From contig NZ_JBGCBZ010000019.1 in assembly GCF_041262585.1 (NCBI RefSeq), positions 1 to 64,000 on the forward strand: a stretch of 64,000 nt of DNA, in the 5' to 3' direction. The notes below the pieces were generated by a model. That model did not search any database. It was given only the letters and a program-made list of their open reading frames with translations, and was not told the DNA's origin. Position 1 is the first letter of the stretch; each line of letters opens with the position of its first letter. Shown one piece after another: positions 1 through 9,419 of the stretch. This DNA is from JAOEGB01 sp041262585. Its GTDB lineage: Bacteria > Actinomycetota > Actinomycetes > Streptosporangiales > Streptosporangiaceae. Both the position numbers and the translations under genes were made by a program.

Positions 1-81
1 CCCGCAACCACACAGACCTACAGCTTCCACGCCGACGTCACAATCTTCGAGAAGGGACTTGCCTCCCGTCCCCGACGCTAA
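1..81 (+). CDS. C-terminal end of an unknown protein (partial)
   Basis: An open frame enters from the left edge and stops at TAA (79-81). Only 26 residues are visible, ending in a basic ...EKGLASRPRR tail. No domain can be assigned from so little. Codon positions look coding (GC-rich third positions). It converges on the GNAT gene that follows. Confidence 0.45.
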   Translation, partial: PATTQTYSFHADVTIFEKGLASRPRR

Positions 82-115
82 ACGCAACGGCGTTGTGCTC
101 AACCCCGCTCTGTGA

Positions 116-709
116 TCATGCTGGACGGGGCCGGTCCGTCAGGCGGGCGCGATGAGACGGCCACTCGTCGTCGAGGATCGAGTAGTAGGCGCTGTCCCGC
201 CAGGTGCCGTCGGGGCGCCGGTACTGCCGGCGCAGGGTGCCTTCCCGGACGCCGCCGACGCGTTCGATGGCCGCCTGCGACCGGAGGTTGAGGATGTCGG
301 TCTTGAGCACCACACGGCTGAACCCGAGGGTGTCGAAGGCGTGGTCGAGCAGCAACACCTTGCATTCCGTGTTGACGGCGGTTCGCCAGTAGGCCCGGCC
401 GTACCAGGTCGAGCCGATCTCGATGCTCGTGTCGAAACCGCCGACGTCCCAGAAGCCGGTGGAGCCGACGGCCCGGCCGGCCTCCCGCAGGATGACGGCG
501 AACTGGACGGTCTCAGGCCGGTCCAGGAGGCCGGCGACCTGGCGCCGCAGGTCGGCCTCGGAGGCGGGCATGGGGGACGACCGCCACCGCCAGACCTCCT
601 CGTCACCGCCGCCCGCCGCGTAGAGGTCGGGCACGTGGTCGAGCGTGAGCGGCGCGAGCCGTACGGAATCGCCTTCGAGGACAACGGGGTCCGGCATCTT
701 CGCGGTCAT
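116..709 (-). CDS. GNAT family N-acetyltransferase (RimJ/RimL type)
   Basis: Predicted cytosolic acetyl-CoA-dependent N-acetyltransferase of about 197 residues. The layout is that of the RimJ/RimL branch: an N-terminal strand with RLAPLTLDHVPDLYAA, a central GSTGFWDVGG...EIGSTWYGRAYWRTAVNTE core strand with the acetyl-CoA loop, and a C-terminal NLRSQAAIERVGGVREGTLRR segment. The NxxSxxxxxxxGF-like helix is typical of enzymes acting on ribosomal protein N-termini or small amines. I chose the ATG at 707-709 (MTAKMPDP); an ATG 12 bases further in is equally possible and neither has a strong ribosome-binding site. It lies downstream of the YdeI-family gene on the same strand. The substrate cannot be inferred. 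Confidence 0.8.
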   Translation of the reverse strand: MTAKMPDPVVLEGDSVRLAPLTLDHVPDLYAAGGGDEEVWRWRSSPMPASEADLRRQVAGLLDRPETVQFAVILREAGRAVGSTGFWDVGGFDTSIEIGSTWYGRAYWRTAVNTECKVLLLDHAFDTLGFSRVVLKTDILNLRSQAAIERVGGVREGTLRRQYRRPDGTWRDSAYYSILDDEWPSHRARLTDRPRPA

Positions 710-828
710 GCGCGACACCGTAGTGAGACGCGGCGGCACTTCTGGATAGCCACTTCACGCCGCTTTCCCCGCACCACTTTCTCCGCGCCGCTTCCCCGGC
801 GGTCCCCGGGTGGTCTCCGGGATGTTCG

Positions 829-1410
829 TTAGCGGGGGTTCCGGGTGAGGGAGGGGATGGTCCGGGCGTTGGCCGAGTCCTCGATCAGTTGGGCGAGGCG
901 CCTGCGCCGAGTGTCCTCCCGCTTGGCGCTGATCACCCAATGGGTCGAGGCCCGGCGATACCAGGCGGGCCGGCTCTCGAACCACGCCCACGCGGTCGCG
1001 TTGGCCCGGAACTCGGCCTCGTACTCCTCGGGGAACTCGACCGGCTGCCGCTGCTCGTGCGAGTAGATCCCCGAACGATCCTCGGATCGATTCTCGAACG
1101 CCTTGAGCCCCGCCGGATGCATCAGCCCGGCCTCGGTGAGCTCTCCGACCTTGGCGATGTTGACGGCGCTCCACGTGCTCCGCGCCTTACGAGGGGTGAA
1201 GCGAATCTTGTAGGAGTGCTCGTCGACGCTCTTGCGGACGCCGTCGATCCAGCCGAAGCGCAGGGCCTGGTCCACGGACTCGGGCCAGGTGATGCCGGGT
1301 TTGCCCGTGCCCTTCTTGTAGTAGCCGACCCACAGCTCGCTCTCGGTGGCGTGGTTCGCCGAGAGCCAGGCGCACAGTTCCTCGGGGGTGGCGAAGAACG
1401 TCGGTTCCAT
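829..1410 (-). CDS. YdeI/OmpD-associated family protein
   Basis: A 193-residue protein of the YdeI/OmpD-associated family, a group of small cytosolic proteins of unknown biochemical role, sometimes called bacteriocin-protection proteins. Visible family features are ELWVGYYKKGTG near residue 24, the motif SVDQALRFGWIDGVRKSVDE, a RFTPRKARSTWSAVNIAKV block, and a C-terminal region rich in Trp and Arg (WFESRPAWYRRASTHWVISAKR). The start is the ATG at 1408-1410; upstream in-frame sequence is not protein-like. The gene is divergent from the acyl-CoA dehydrogenase operon, so the TetR operator near 1440 could affect both. Confidence 0.8.
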   Translation of the reverse strand: MEPTFFATPEELCAWLSANHATESELWVGYYKKGTGKPGITWPESVDQALRFGWIDGVRKSVDEHSYKIRFTPRKARSTWSAVNIAKVGELTEAGLMHPAGLKAFENRSEDRSGIYSHEQRQPVEFPEEYEAEFRANATAWAWFESRPAWYRRASTHWVISAKREDTRRRRLAQLIEDSANARTIPSLTRNPR

Positions 1411-1437
1411 GAGCCGAGGGTACCGTTCGACAGGCAT

Positions 1438-1451
1438 ACCGTCTGGTCGGT
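1438..1451 (+). promoter_or_regulatory. TetR-type operator in front of the acyl-CoA dehydrogenase operon
   Basis: ACCGTC-TG-GTCGGT differs by one base from the perfect palindrome ACCGAC-TG-GTCGGT found upstream of the TetR gene at 6861-6874, and the CAT before both copies is also shared. It sits between a possible -35 (TTCGAC, 1426-1431) and a possible -10 (TACGCT, 1451-1456), so binding would block transcription. The -10 lies only 6 bases before the GTG start at 1463 and there is no Shine-Dalgarno sequence, so the transcript is probably leaderless. Confidence 0.65.
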
Positions 1452-1462
1452 ACGCTACTGGC

Positions 1463-2452
1463 GTGAACGCTGACCCGCCCGGCCTCGACCTCGCCCGTCT
1501 CGCCGACCACCTCCAGAGGGAGGGGCTCACCGAAGGGCCGCTCACCGCCGAGATGATCACGGGCGGCAAGTCGAACCTGACCTACGTCGTCCGGGACGGC
1601 TCTGGGCACTCTCGGGGCGCTGGGGAGTCTCAGACACCTCGGACGTTCGTGGTCCGCAGGCCGCCGCTCGGGCACGTGCTCGCCACCGCTCACGACATGG
1701 GCCGGGAGTATCGCGTGATGAGCGCCCTCCAGGACACCCCCGTGCCGGTGCCCCGGACCTACCACCTCTGCCAGGATCCCGACGTCATCGGCGCGCCCTT
1801 CTACGTCATGGAGTACGTCGAGGGAGACCAGCCGCCGCTCACCCCCCGGCTGGCGCATGGACTGGTCGACGTGCTGGCCGCGCTGCACTCGATCGCGCCC
1901 GACGGCGTCGGCCTCGGTGACTTCGGTCGGCCGGACGGCTTCCTGGAGCGACAGGTCGGCCGGTGGAAGCGCCAGCTCGACGCCTCGCGCAGCCGCGAGG
2001 TCCCCGGGATCGACGACCTGTTCGTACGGCTCTCGCAGGCGATCCCCGACTCGGGCAAGGCGGCCATCGTCCACGGGGACTTCAAGCTGGGCAACACTCT
2101 GATCGACGGCGACGGCCGGGTCAGTGCCGTCCTGGACTGGGAGATGTCCACGCTCGGCGACCCGCTCACCGACTTCGCGCTGTTCCTCCTGTACGGCGAG
2201 TTCACGACGCTCGACAACGGGGCCCTGGGCGAGGCGCCCGACACGGGCGAGCTGGCCGCCCACTACGCCGAGGCGTCCGGCCGCGACCTGTCCCGGCTGG
2301 GCTGGTACATCGGCCTCGCCTGTTTCAAGCTCGCGGTGATCGCCGAGGGCATCCACTTCCGCTACACCCAGGGGCTCACGGTCGGGGACGGCTTCGCCGA
2401 GATCGGCGAGCAGGTGGCCCCGCTGGTCGCCCGAGGTCTCAGGGAGGTCTGA
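1463..2452 (+). CDS. Phosphotransferase family protein (APH fold, ACAD10/11-like kinase)
   Basis: A 329-residue aminoglycoside-phosphotransferase-fold kinase. Near residue 31 is ITGGKSNLTYVV, the nucleotide-binding strand, followed by FVVRRPP with the ATP-binding Lys/Arg strand. The catalytic loop IVHGDFKLGNTLID is near residue 203 and the metal-binding VLDWEMSTLGDP near residue 225. This subfamily lies beside acyl-CoA dehydrogenases and corresponds to the kinase domain fused to mammalian ACAD10/ACAD11 and to LvaA of Pseudomonas, which phosphorylates 4-hydroxyacyl-CoA. I therefore infer a role in hydroxyacyl-CoA breakdown rather than antibiotic resistance. The GTG at 1463 is chosen because upstream in-frame residues are not family-like and the promoter lies directly in front. 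The stop codon abuts the ATG of the next gene. Confidence 0.82.
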   Translation: MNADPPGLDLARLADHLQREGLTEGPLTAEMITGGKSNLTYVVRDGSGHSRGAGESQTPRTFVVRRPPLGHVLATAHDMGREYRVMSALQDTPVPVPRTYHLCQDPDVIGAPFYVMEYVEGDQPPLTPRLAHGLVDVLAALHSIAPDGVGLGDFGRPDGFLERQVGRWKRQLDASRSREVPGIDDLFVRLSQAIPDSGKAAIVHGDFKLGNTLIDGDGRVSAVLDWEMSTLGDPLTDFALFLLYGEFTTLDNGALGEAPDTGELAAHYAEASGRDLSRLGWYIGLACFKLAVIAEGIHFRYTQGLTVGDGFAEIGEQVAPLVARGLREV

Positions 2453-3658
<1,206 letters not shown>

Positions 3659-3758
3659 CAAGCCCGGTTCTCATGCCGGATCATGTCGTACGGCCCAGCC
3701 CTCGTGAGGCAGAGCAGGCTCAGCGTGACCGCAGGCGACGACTTTGAGGTGATATTTC

Positions 3759-4931
3759 GTGGCATGGGATGAGGCGGCGATAAGGGAGCGGGCCCGAGCC
3801 TTCCTGGCGGAGCACGATCCGGCGGCGATGGACCGGCTCGACTTCCTGCGCGCCCGGTTCGACGCCGGGCTCGCCTGGGTTCACTTCCCCGAGGGTCTGG
3901 GCGGGCTGGGCGCGCGACGTGACCTCCAGCCCGTCGTGGAGCGGGAGCTGGCGGGCACGCCGGGCAACCGGCCGGGGCGCATCGCCATCGGCCTCGGCAT
4001 GGCGGCGCCCACGATCCTCGCCTTCGGCACGGACGAGCAGCGGAAGCGGTTCCTGCGGCCGCTGTGGACGGGGGAGGAGGTCTGGTGCCAGCTCTTCAGC
4101 GAGCCGGGCGCCGGGTCGGACCTCGCCACCCTCGCCACGCGGGCCGTCAGGGAGGGCGACGAGTGGATCGTCGACGGCCAGAAGGTGTGGACGTCGGTCG
4201 CCCACTTCGCCCGCTGGGCGATCCTGGTCGCCCGCACCGACCCGGACGTCCCCAAGCACCGGGGGCTCACCTACTTCGTGTGCGACATGCGGGCTCCCGG
4301 GGTCGAGGTGCGGCCGCTCCGCCAGATCACCGGTGAGGCCGAGTTCAACGAGGTCTTCCTCACCGGGGTGCGGCTGCCCGACTCGCTGCGGCTGGGCGAG
4401 GTCGGCGACGGCTGGCGGGTCGCCCAGACCACGCTCATGAACGAGCGGGTGGCCATCGGCGGCACGCCCACCAAGCGGGCGATGATCGACGTTGTCGCCG
4501 AAACCTGGCGCTCCCGGCCGGAGCTGCGTACGCATGCGCTGCACCAGCGGCTCCTCGGGCTCTGGGTCGACTCAGAGATCATGCGGCTCACCGCCGCGCG
4601 GCTGCGCGAACAACTCGCCGCCGGACATCCCGGGCCGGAGGGGTCGGGCATGAAGCTCACCTTCGCCCGGCTTCACCAGGAGCTGTCCGGGCTGGAGGTG
4701 GAGTTGCTGCGCGAGGACGGCCTGGCCTACGACGACTGGACCTTCCGCCGCCCCGAGAGCGTCGACTTCCTCGGACGCGAGGCCGGCTATCGCTACCTGC
4801 GGGTCAAGGGGAACTCCATCGAGGGCGGCACCTCGGAGATCCTGCGCAACATCATCGCCGAACGCGTCCTCGGGCTGCCGTCGGAGCCCCGTGCCGACAA
4901 GGACGTCCCCTGGAAGGACCTTCCCCGTTGA
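3759..4931 (+). CDS. Acyl-CoA dehydrogenase family protein (FadE-like)
   Basis: A 390-residue acyl-CoA dehydrogenase. The FAD-binding middle domain shows WCQLFSEPGAGSDLATLATRA and WIVDGQKVWTSVAH. The C-terminal domain ends with the motif YLRVKGNSIEGGTSEILRNIIAERVLGLP, typical of actinobacterial FadE proteins, where G-T-S-E-I binds FAD. The GTG start at 3759 has a good ribosome-binding site (TTGAGGTGAT). It begins 100 bases after the preceding dehydrogenase and is followed about 100 bases later by a second, more divergent dehydrogenase. Such adjacent unequal pairs often form alpha2beta2 heterotetramers in mycobacteria (ChsE-type), so this one may be the FAD-binding partner of the gene at 5038. 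Substrate unknown. Confidence 0.85.
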   Translation: MAWDEAAIRERARAFLAEHDPAAMDRLDFLRARFDAGLAWVHFPEGLGGLGARRDLQPVVERELAGTPGNRPGRIAIGLGMAAPTILAFGTDEQRKRFLRPLWTGEEVWCQLFSEPGAGSDLATLATRAVREGDEWIVDGQKVWTSVAHFARWAILVARTDPDVPKHRGLTYFVCDMRAPGVEVRPLRQITGEAEFNEVFLTGVRLPDSLRLGEVGDGWRVAQTTLMNERVAIGGTPTKRAMIDVVAETWRSRPELRTHALHQRLLGLWVDSEIMRLTAARLREQLAAGHPGPEGSGMKLTFARLHQELSGLEVELLREDGLAYDDWTFRRPESVDFLGREAGYRYLRVKGNSIEGGTSEILRNIIAERVLGLPSEPRADKDVPWKDLPR

Positions 4932-5037
4932 TGGTCTCCTCCCGGCGAGGATCCCGCGCGGCGCCCCGCCGCGTTTCCTCCGCCGCCCGAAGTCTCCACG
5001 GTCGAGCAGTTGTGATGAGTGAGGAAGTGGGAAGCCC

Positions 5038-6252
5038 GTGACTCTGCTCTATACCGAGGTCGAGGAGGAGTTGCGGGCGGCGGTCCGCGATCTGCTCGCC
5101 GACAAGAGCTCCTCGTCGGCGGTGCTGGCTCGGGTCGACGCGGCCGCTTCGCCGGGCGGCATGCCGTACGACATGGATCTGTGGAAGGCGCTGGCTCGGG
5201 ACATCGGCGTCGCCGGGTTGCTCGTCCCGGAGGAGCTGGGCGGCGCCGGGGCGTCGGCCCGCGAGGTCGCCGTGGTGCTGGAGGAGCTGGGCCGCGCGGT
5301 CGCTCCCGTACCGTTCCTGAGCAGCGCCGTCCTCGCCACGACAGCTCTGCTGGGCGCCGGGGGCGGCGCCGCCGCCCGGGGCTTGCTGGAGCGGCTGGCA
5401 TCGGGGGAGACCACGGCGGCACTGGTGGTGTCGTTCGCCGCCTCGCCGTACCAGCCCTTGAGCCCGGCGGTGACGCTGGACCCGAGCCCGGAAGCGGCCC
5501 CGATGCCGGATGGGGCGGGCGCGACGGGCCGGGTCACCGGCGTGATCGGGGCGGAGGCCGCCGACGTGCTGCTCGTTCCGGTACGGCTCTCGCCCGGCGA
5601 CGGCGTGGCACTCTGCGCGGTGGACGTCTCGGCGGCGGAGGTCACGACCGTGCCATCGCTCGACCTCACACGGCCTATCGCGACGGTCTCGTTCTCCGAG
5701 GCCAGAGCGGAGGTCCTCGGAACCGCCGCCGGCGTCCGGGACGCTCTGCTGCTGGGCGCGGGGCTGCTCGCGTCGGAGCAGCTCGGGGTGGCCGAGTGGT
5801 GCCTTAACACCACGGTGGCGTACGTCAAGGAGCGCAAACAGTTCGCCCGGCCCGTCGGCTCGTTTCAGGCGATCAAGCATCGGCTCGCCGACCTGTGGCT
5901 GGAGGTCGTCGGCGCCAGAGCCGCCGCCCGGAACGCCGCCGACCTCCTCGGGACCGTGAACTCGGCGGCCTCGGAGGCGGCCGGCTCAGACGCTGCGAGT
6001 TCGGCCGGTTCGGGCGCGGCTCCTTCGAACGTGGCGGTCGCGGTCGCGGTGGCGCAGGCGTACTGCGGGGCGGTAGCCGTACACGCCGCGGAGGAATGCG
6101 TGCAGTTGCACGGCGGGATCGGGATGACCTGGGAGCATCCCGCGCATCTCTACCTCAAGCGGGCCAAGGCCGACGAGATCGCGCTGGGCACTCCGGGCGA
6201 CCACCGCCAGGCCCTCACGGAGCCGGCCGGCCTGCCGGGACCAGTGAGCTGA
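5038..6252 (+). CDS. Acyl-CoA dehydrogenase family protein (divergent partner subunit)
   Basis: A 404-residue protein with acyl-CoA dehydrogenase architecture. The N-terminal domain includes DIGVAGLLVPEELGGAGASAREVAVVLEELGRAVAP, and the C-terminal domain includes LGVAEWCLNTTVAYVKERKQFARPVGSFQAIKHRLAD and VQLHGGIGMTWEHPAHLYLKRAKADE. The middle beta domain is short and degenerate compared with the gene at 3759, and a low-complexity Ala/Ser stretch (SAASEAAGSDAASSAGSGAAPS) interrupts the last helical domain. This pattern is common in the non-FAD-binding half of heteromeric dehydrogenases. The start is GTG at 5038, preceded by GAGGAAGTGGGAAG. The last 38 bases overlap the convergent TetR gene, so antisense interference is possible. 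Confidence 0.82.
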   Translation: MTLLYTEVEEELRAAVRDLLADKSSSSAVLARVDAAASPGGMPYDMDLWKALARDIGVAGLLVPEELGGAGASAREVAVVLEELGRAVAPVPFLSSAVLATTALLGAGGGAAARGLLERLASGETTAALVVSFAASPYQPLSPAVTLDPSPEAAPMPDGAGATGRVTGVIGAEAADVLLVPVRLSPGDGVALCAVDVSAAEVTTVPSLDLTRPIATVSFSEARAEVLGTAAGVRDALLLGAGLLASEQLGVAEWCLNTTVAYVKERKQFARPVGSFQAIKHRLADLWLEVVGARAAARNAADLLGTVNSAASEAAGSDAASSAGSGAAPSNVAVAVAVAQAYCGAVAVHAAEECVQLHGGIGMTWEHPAHLYLKRAKADEIALGTPGDHRQALTEPAGLPGPVS

Positions 6253-6826
6253 GCAGGAGGTCGGCGAAGTGGCGGCCGACCTCCGGGCCGGAGAGCGGCC
6301 CGTCGGGGTGATACCAGGTGCCGAGGTGGTGGACCGAGCCGAAGAAGAAGTCGACCACCATCTCGGCGGGGATGTCGTCACGGAAGACCCCGGCGCGCTG
6401 GCCCTCGATCACCAGGTCGCGGAAGCGCTCGTGGTAGCGGCGGCGCTCGGCCCGGACGTTCTTGTAGGTCTCGGGGGAGAGCTGGTGCATCGACCGGAAG
6501 AAGATCTTGGAGTCGTCCAGGTTCTCGACCGTGGTGACCACGACGTCGGTCGCGGCGGCGTGCAGGCGCTCGGCGATCGGCCCCTCCGCGTCGGCGAACC
6601 GGGTCAGGCGCTCCATCTGCATGCGTAGCACGCGGCCGTAGATCTCATGGAGCAGATCATCTTTCGAGCCGAAATAGTGGTACATAGCGCCCTTGGTGAC
6701 GCCGGCCGCCGCGACGATCTCCTGGACGGACGTGCTCTCGAAGCCGCGCTCGGCGAAAAGCCGGGTGGCTTCGGCGAGCAGGCGCTGCCGCACCGGCTCC
6801 TCCACGGTGGCTGCGCTGCGCGCCAT
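6215..6826 (-). CDS. TetR/AcrR family regulator of the acyl-CoA dehydrogenase operon
   Basis: A 203-residue TetR-family regulator. The N-terminal HTH reads RQRLLAEATRLFAERGFESTSVQEIVAAAGVTKGAMYHYFGSKDDLLHE, a near-consensus TetR helix-turn-helix. The C-terminal ligand domain (DDIPAEMVVDFFFGSVHHLGTWYHP) resembles regulators of fatty acid or acyl-CoA degradation, so an acyl-CoA inducer is likely. I chose the ATG at 6824-6826 (MARSAATVEE) because an ideal AAGGAGGT ribosome-binding site lies just upstream; a longer frame exists but has no such site. A perfect ACCGAC-TG-GTCGGT palindrome at 6861-6874 predicts autoregulation, and its near copy at 1438 predicts control of the convergent operon. Confidence 0.9.
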   Translation of the reverse strand: MARSAATVEEPVRQRLLAEATRLFAERGFESTSVQEIVAAAGVTKGAMYHYFGSKDDLLHEIYGRVLRMQMERLTRFADAEGPIAERLHAAATDVVVTTVENLDDSKIFFRSMHQLSPETYKNVRAERRRYHERFRDLVIEGQRAGVFRDDIPAEMVVDFFFGSVHHLGTWYHPDGPLSGPEVGRHFADLLLSSLVPAGRPAP

Positions 6827-6860
6827 CGTGACCTCCTTATCGACTGTGCGACACCAGCAT

Positions 6861-6874
6861 ACCGACTGGTCGGT
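6861..6874. promoter_or_regulatory. TetR operator (autoregulatory)
   Basis: ACCGACTGGTCGGT is a palindrome with 6-base arms and a 2-base centre. It lies about 35 bases upstream of the TetR start codon and matches the site at 1438-1451 in 13 of 14 positions. The position is typical for self-repression. Confidence 0.75.
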
Positions 6875-7029
6875 CAAGAGGGTCGCCGATGCGGGAGATT
6901 CCCCGGTACGGGTGGCGGAAATGCGCTACTTCCCTCACCTTAGGGGAGCTGGGGTTCCCACTCGGGTATTCCGCGTATAGCTTCGTGCGGTCGTTTCCTA
7001 GTGCCGGGTCCTAGTGTCGGGGAGTTGCG

Positions 7030-7800
7030 GTGCCCAGCGGGTCGATCTATGTGCCGCGTGACGAGAAGTTCACCGGGGCGTCGCCCCAGAACCTCTATGA
7101 GACGTTCTGGTTCGCCGGGCGGAAGAACCGGATCCGGGTCCGCGTGGCCCTCGCCGTGGCCGGGTTCGCGGTGGGGAACGTGCTCGCATACCGGTCGGGG
7201 GCGGCGGCCGCGTTCTTCGCCGGCCTGGCGCTCGGCGCGGCGGCGGGGCTCACCCATCTCCTGATCGTCTGGCGGCTCCACGAGCGCACCGCCGTGTGGC
7301 GCGGCAGGCGCCGCGGCGAGGTCCTCACCGGCCGTCTCCTCCGGCGCGGCCTGCGCCGGTACGGCTATCGCGTCATGGACGGCCGGGCCGTACCGGGCGA
7401 GGCGTCGATCGACCACCTCGTCATCGGGCCGGGCGGCGTCTGGATCGTGGACAACGAGGCATGGGCGCCGGACACCTACATCGCGCGGTACGGCGAGCGC
7501 CTCTTCTTCGACGAGAAGTTCGGCACCTCGGTGGCCAAGGGGCTCATCGGGGCCGCCACGTCGATGGCGGAACTGCTCACCCGGGAGACCGGCATCCCGA
7601 TCACGATCTCCCCTGTGCTGGCCGTGCACAGCGGCAAGATCGGGGCGCGCGGCGGGATGCTCGCGGGGGAGGGCCTGACCGTCGCCTACCCGCGCAGTGT
7701 GGCCCGGTGGATCCGGTCGCAGCGGACCGCCACCCTGACGGCCGACGAGATCGAGCTCCTGTCCCGCACCGCCGCCCGCATCCTCCGCCGCCTCCCCTAA
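7030..7800 (+). CDS. NERD domain-containing membrane protein
   Basis: A 256-residue protein. Two adjacent hydrophobic segments (about residues 37-55 and 58-76: VRVALAVAGFAVGNVLA and AAAAFFAGLALGAAAGLTHLLIV) anchor it in the membrane. They are followed by a cytosolic NERD (nuclease-related) domain with LTGRLLRRGLRRYGYRVMDGR, SIDHLVIGPGGVWIVDNEAWAP and a late KGLIGAATSMAELL helix. The D-x-(E) pattern of the nuclease core is partly visible (SIDHLVIGPGG...VDNE). NERD proteins are suspected nucleases or DNA-associated factors of unknown role. The start is GTG at 7030. A tandem repeat with stops in three frames follows the stop codon. Confidence 0.75.
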   Translation: MPSGSIYVPRDEKFTGASPQNLYETFWFAGRKNRIRVRVALAVAGFAVGNVLAYRSGAAAAFFAGLALGAAAGLTHLLIVWRLHERTAVWRGRRRGEVLTGRLLRRGLRRYGYRVMDGRAVPGEASIDHLVIGPGGVWIVDNEAWAPDTYIARYGERLFFDEKFGTSVAKGLIGAATSMAELLTRETGIPITISPVLAVHSGKIGARGGMLAGEGLTVAYPRSVARWIRSQRTATLTADEIELLSRTAARILRRLP

Positions 7801-7804
7801 TTGG

Positions 7805-7840
7805 TAGACGTTGGTAGATGTTGGTAGACGTTGGTGGTGA
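7805..7840 (+). repeat. 10-bp tandem repeat placing stops in three frames after the NERD gene
   Basis: The unit TTGGTAGACG occurs three to four times from 7801, directly after the TAA at 7798-7800. Because the period is 10, the TAG in each copy (7805, 7815, 7825) falls in a different frame. The following GGTGATC copies add TGA at 7838 and 7848. No gene is visible in 7841-8006; that stretch contains two GTGATCATGC motifs also seen in other intergenic regions. Confidence 0.7.
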
Positions 7841-8006
7841 TCGGTGGTGATCATGCACACCTTCCCTGAGTGCGGCCGTTGCCTGTGCCATCCCTCATCG
7901 TGATCATGCGGAGATTCCCTCGCGGCCCCGCGGCCTGGCCACTTCTCGTTCGTGATCACGCGTAGCCCGCAGGGCTGTCGACGCGACGAAGGTTCCAGCG
8001 GGCGAA

Positions 8007-9419
8007 TCAGGCGAGGGTCTCGATGAACTCGGCGAGCTGGGCGACGTTGCGGCACTCGTACATCGGGACGACCGCGCCGTAGGCCGTGGCGACGGAGTCG
8101 CCGGTGTCCCACTGCGGGCGCGGCTCGGGGTTGAGCCAGTAGGCGTGGCGGGCCTGTCCCGCCAGCCGCTTGAGCGTGTCGACGGCGGCCGCCTGATAGT
8201 TGGATCGGGCGTCGCCGAGGATAAGGAGCGAGGTCTTCGGGCCGATGGCGTCCGGGTAGCGCTCGGCGAACCTTTCGAAGACCTGGCCGTAGTTCGTGCG
8301 GCCGAACCGGATGATGTCGGCTTCCTTGGACATTCGGCTGATCGCGTCGAGGACGTCGGCTCCGGGGCTGAAGAGCTTGGTGATCTCGTCCACGACGTCG
8401 ACGAACGCGAACGCCCGCACCTTGGTGAACTGCTCGCGGAGCGCGAACGTCAGCAGCAGCGTGAAGTGGGAGAACGTGGCGACCGAGTCGCTGGCATCGC
8501 ACAGCACGACCAGCTCGGGCTTGTGCGGGCGCTTCGGCCGGAGCCGGGTGGTGAGCGGCACGCCGCCCGTGGACAGCGACGCCCGGACCGTCCGGCGGAA
8601 GTCGAGCCGTCCACGGTGTCCCAGCTTGTGCTTGATCGTCAGCCGGGTGGCGAGCCTTCGGGCGAGGGGATAGACCTCCCTGCGGAGCTGAGCGAGCTCG
8701 GCATGCGTGACCCGGAGGAAGTCGATCTTGTCGATGGGCGGCTTGACCGTCGTGCGGGCGATCTTCTCGATGCCCGACTCCTCCGCGATCCTGCGTCTGA
8801 CATCGGAGGCGACGGCCTCCTGAAATGCTGCGATATTTCGCCTTATCTGCTGACGAGCCACCTTCTCGGGAAGGCCGCCTCGCGCCTCCAGCATTCGATC
8901 GAGCAGCCTCGCCACCAGCGTGTCGGGGGAGAGGGCGCGCAGCACCGCGTAGGAGAACCACGACTGCCGTCCGGCCGCTGCCTGGACCCGCCCGAACCGG
9001 CCCACCATTGCCCTGGCGAACTCCCGGAACGCGGGATCACCGGGGTCGCCCATCAGAAGCTCGGCCAGCCGGTCCCGCAGCTCGGGCAGCTCCGCGCGCT
9101 CCAGATCGATGCCGAGATCGCTCGCGCCCTCATCGGTGCCGGCGTCCTCGCGAGAGCCGTACGAGTCGTACCAGTCGTACGAGCCTGGGACGACGGGCGG
9201 GAACCACAGGTCGAAGAGCGCGTCGAAGCCGGGCCGGTGCGTCGGCCGCTTCACCAGTGTCGCCGCGTACGCCTCCCGGAGCGTCTCGCGCTCGGCCAGG
9301 TCGATCACGGTCAGGGCGTTGGCCGCGTCGAGCCCCTCCGCGAGCGACACCGGCAGCCCGGCCCGCCGCAGCGCGTGGACGAACCCGATGTGCCGGTCGA
9401 CCAGCGATGGCGGCGTCAT
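8007..9419 (-). CDS. VWA domain-containing protein (CoxE-like)
   Basis: A 470-residue protein of the CoxE/VWA group that works with MoxR AAA ATPases. The N-terminal half is helical and charged (MTPPSLVDRHIGFVHALRRAG, then AERETLREAYAATLVKRP). The C-terminal von Willebrand A domain starts near residue 285 with VVLCDASDSVATFSHF, where D-A-S-D-S is the MIDAS metal site, followed by FVDVVDEITKLFSP and TSLLILGDARSNYQAAAVDTL. Such pairs act as chaperones that insert or remodel metal cofactors or assemble complexes. The start is the ATG at 9417-9419, which overlaps the MoxR stop codon (ATGA). A much longer in-frame frame upstream is an artefact of the overlapping MoxR gene. Confidence 0.88.
   Translation of the reverse strand: MTPPSLVDRHIGFVHALRRAGLPVSLAEGLDAANALTVIDLAERETLREAYAATLVKRPTHRPGFDALFDLWFPPVVPGSYDWYDSYGSREDAGTDEGASDLGIDLERAELPELRDRLAELLMGDPGDPAFREFARAMVGRFGRVQAAAGRQSWFSYAVLRALSPDTLVARLLDRMLEARGGLPEKVARQQIRRNIAAFQEAVASDVRRRIAEESGIEKIARTTVKPPIDKIDFLRVTHAELAQLRREVYPLARRLATRLTIKHKLGHRGRLDFRRTVRASLSTGGVPLTTRLRPKRPHKPELVVLCDASDSVATFSHFTLLLTFALREQFTKVRAFAFVDVVDEITKLFSPGADVLDAISRMSKEADIIRFGRTNYGQVFERFAERYPDAIGPKTSLLILGDARSNYQAAAVDTLKRLAGQARHAYWLNPEPRPQWDTGDSVATAYGAVVPMYECRNVAQLAEFIETLA

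Noticed and set aside
1463..2452. Aminoglycoside resistance kinase
   Set aside because: The APH fold is shared, but coupling to acyl-CoA dehydrogenases and the ACAD10/11-like motifs point to acyl-CoA metabolism.
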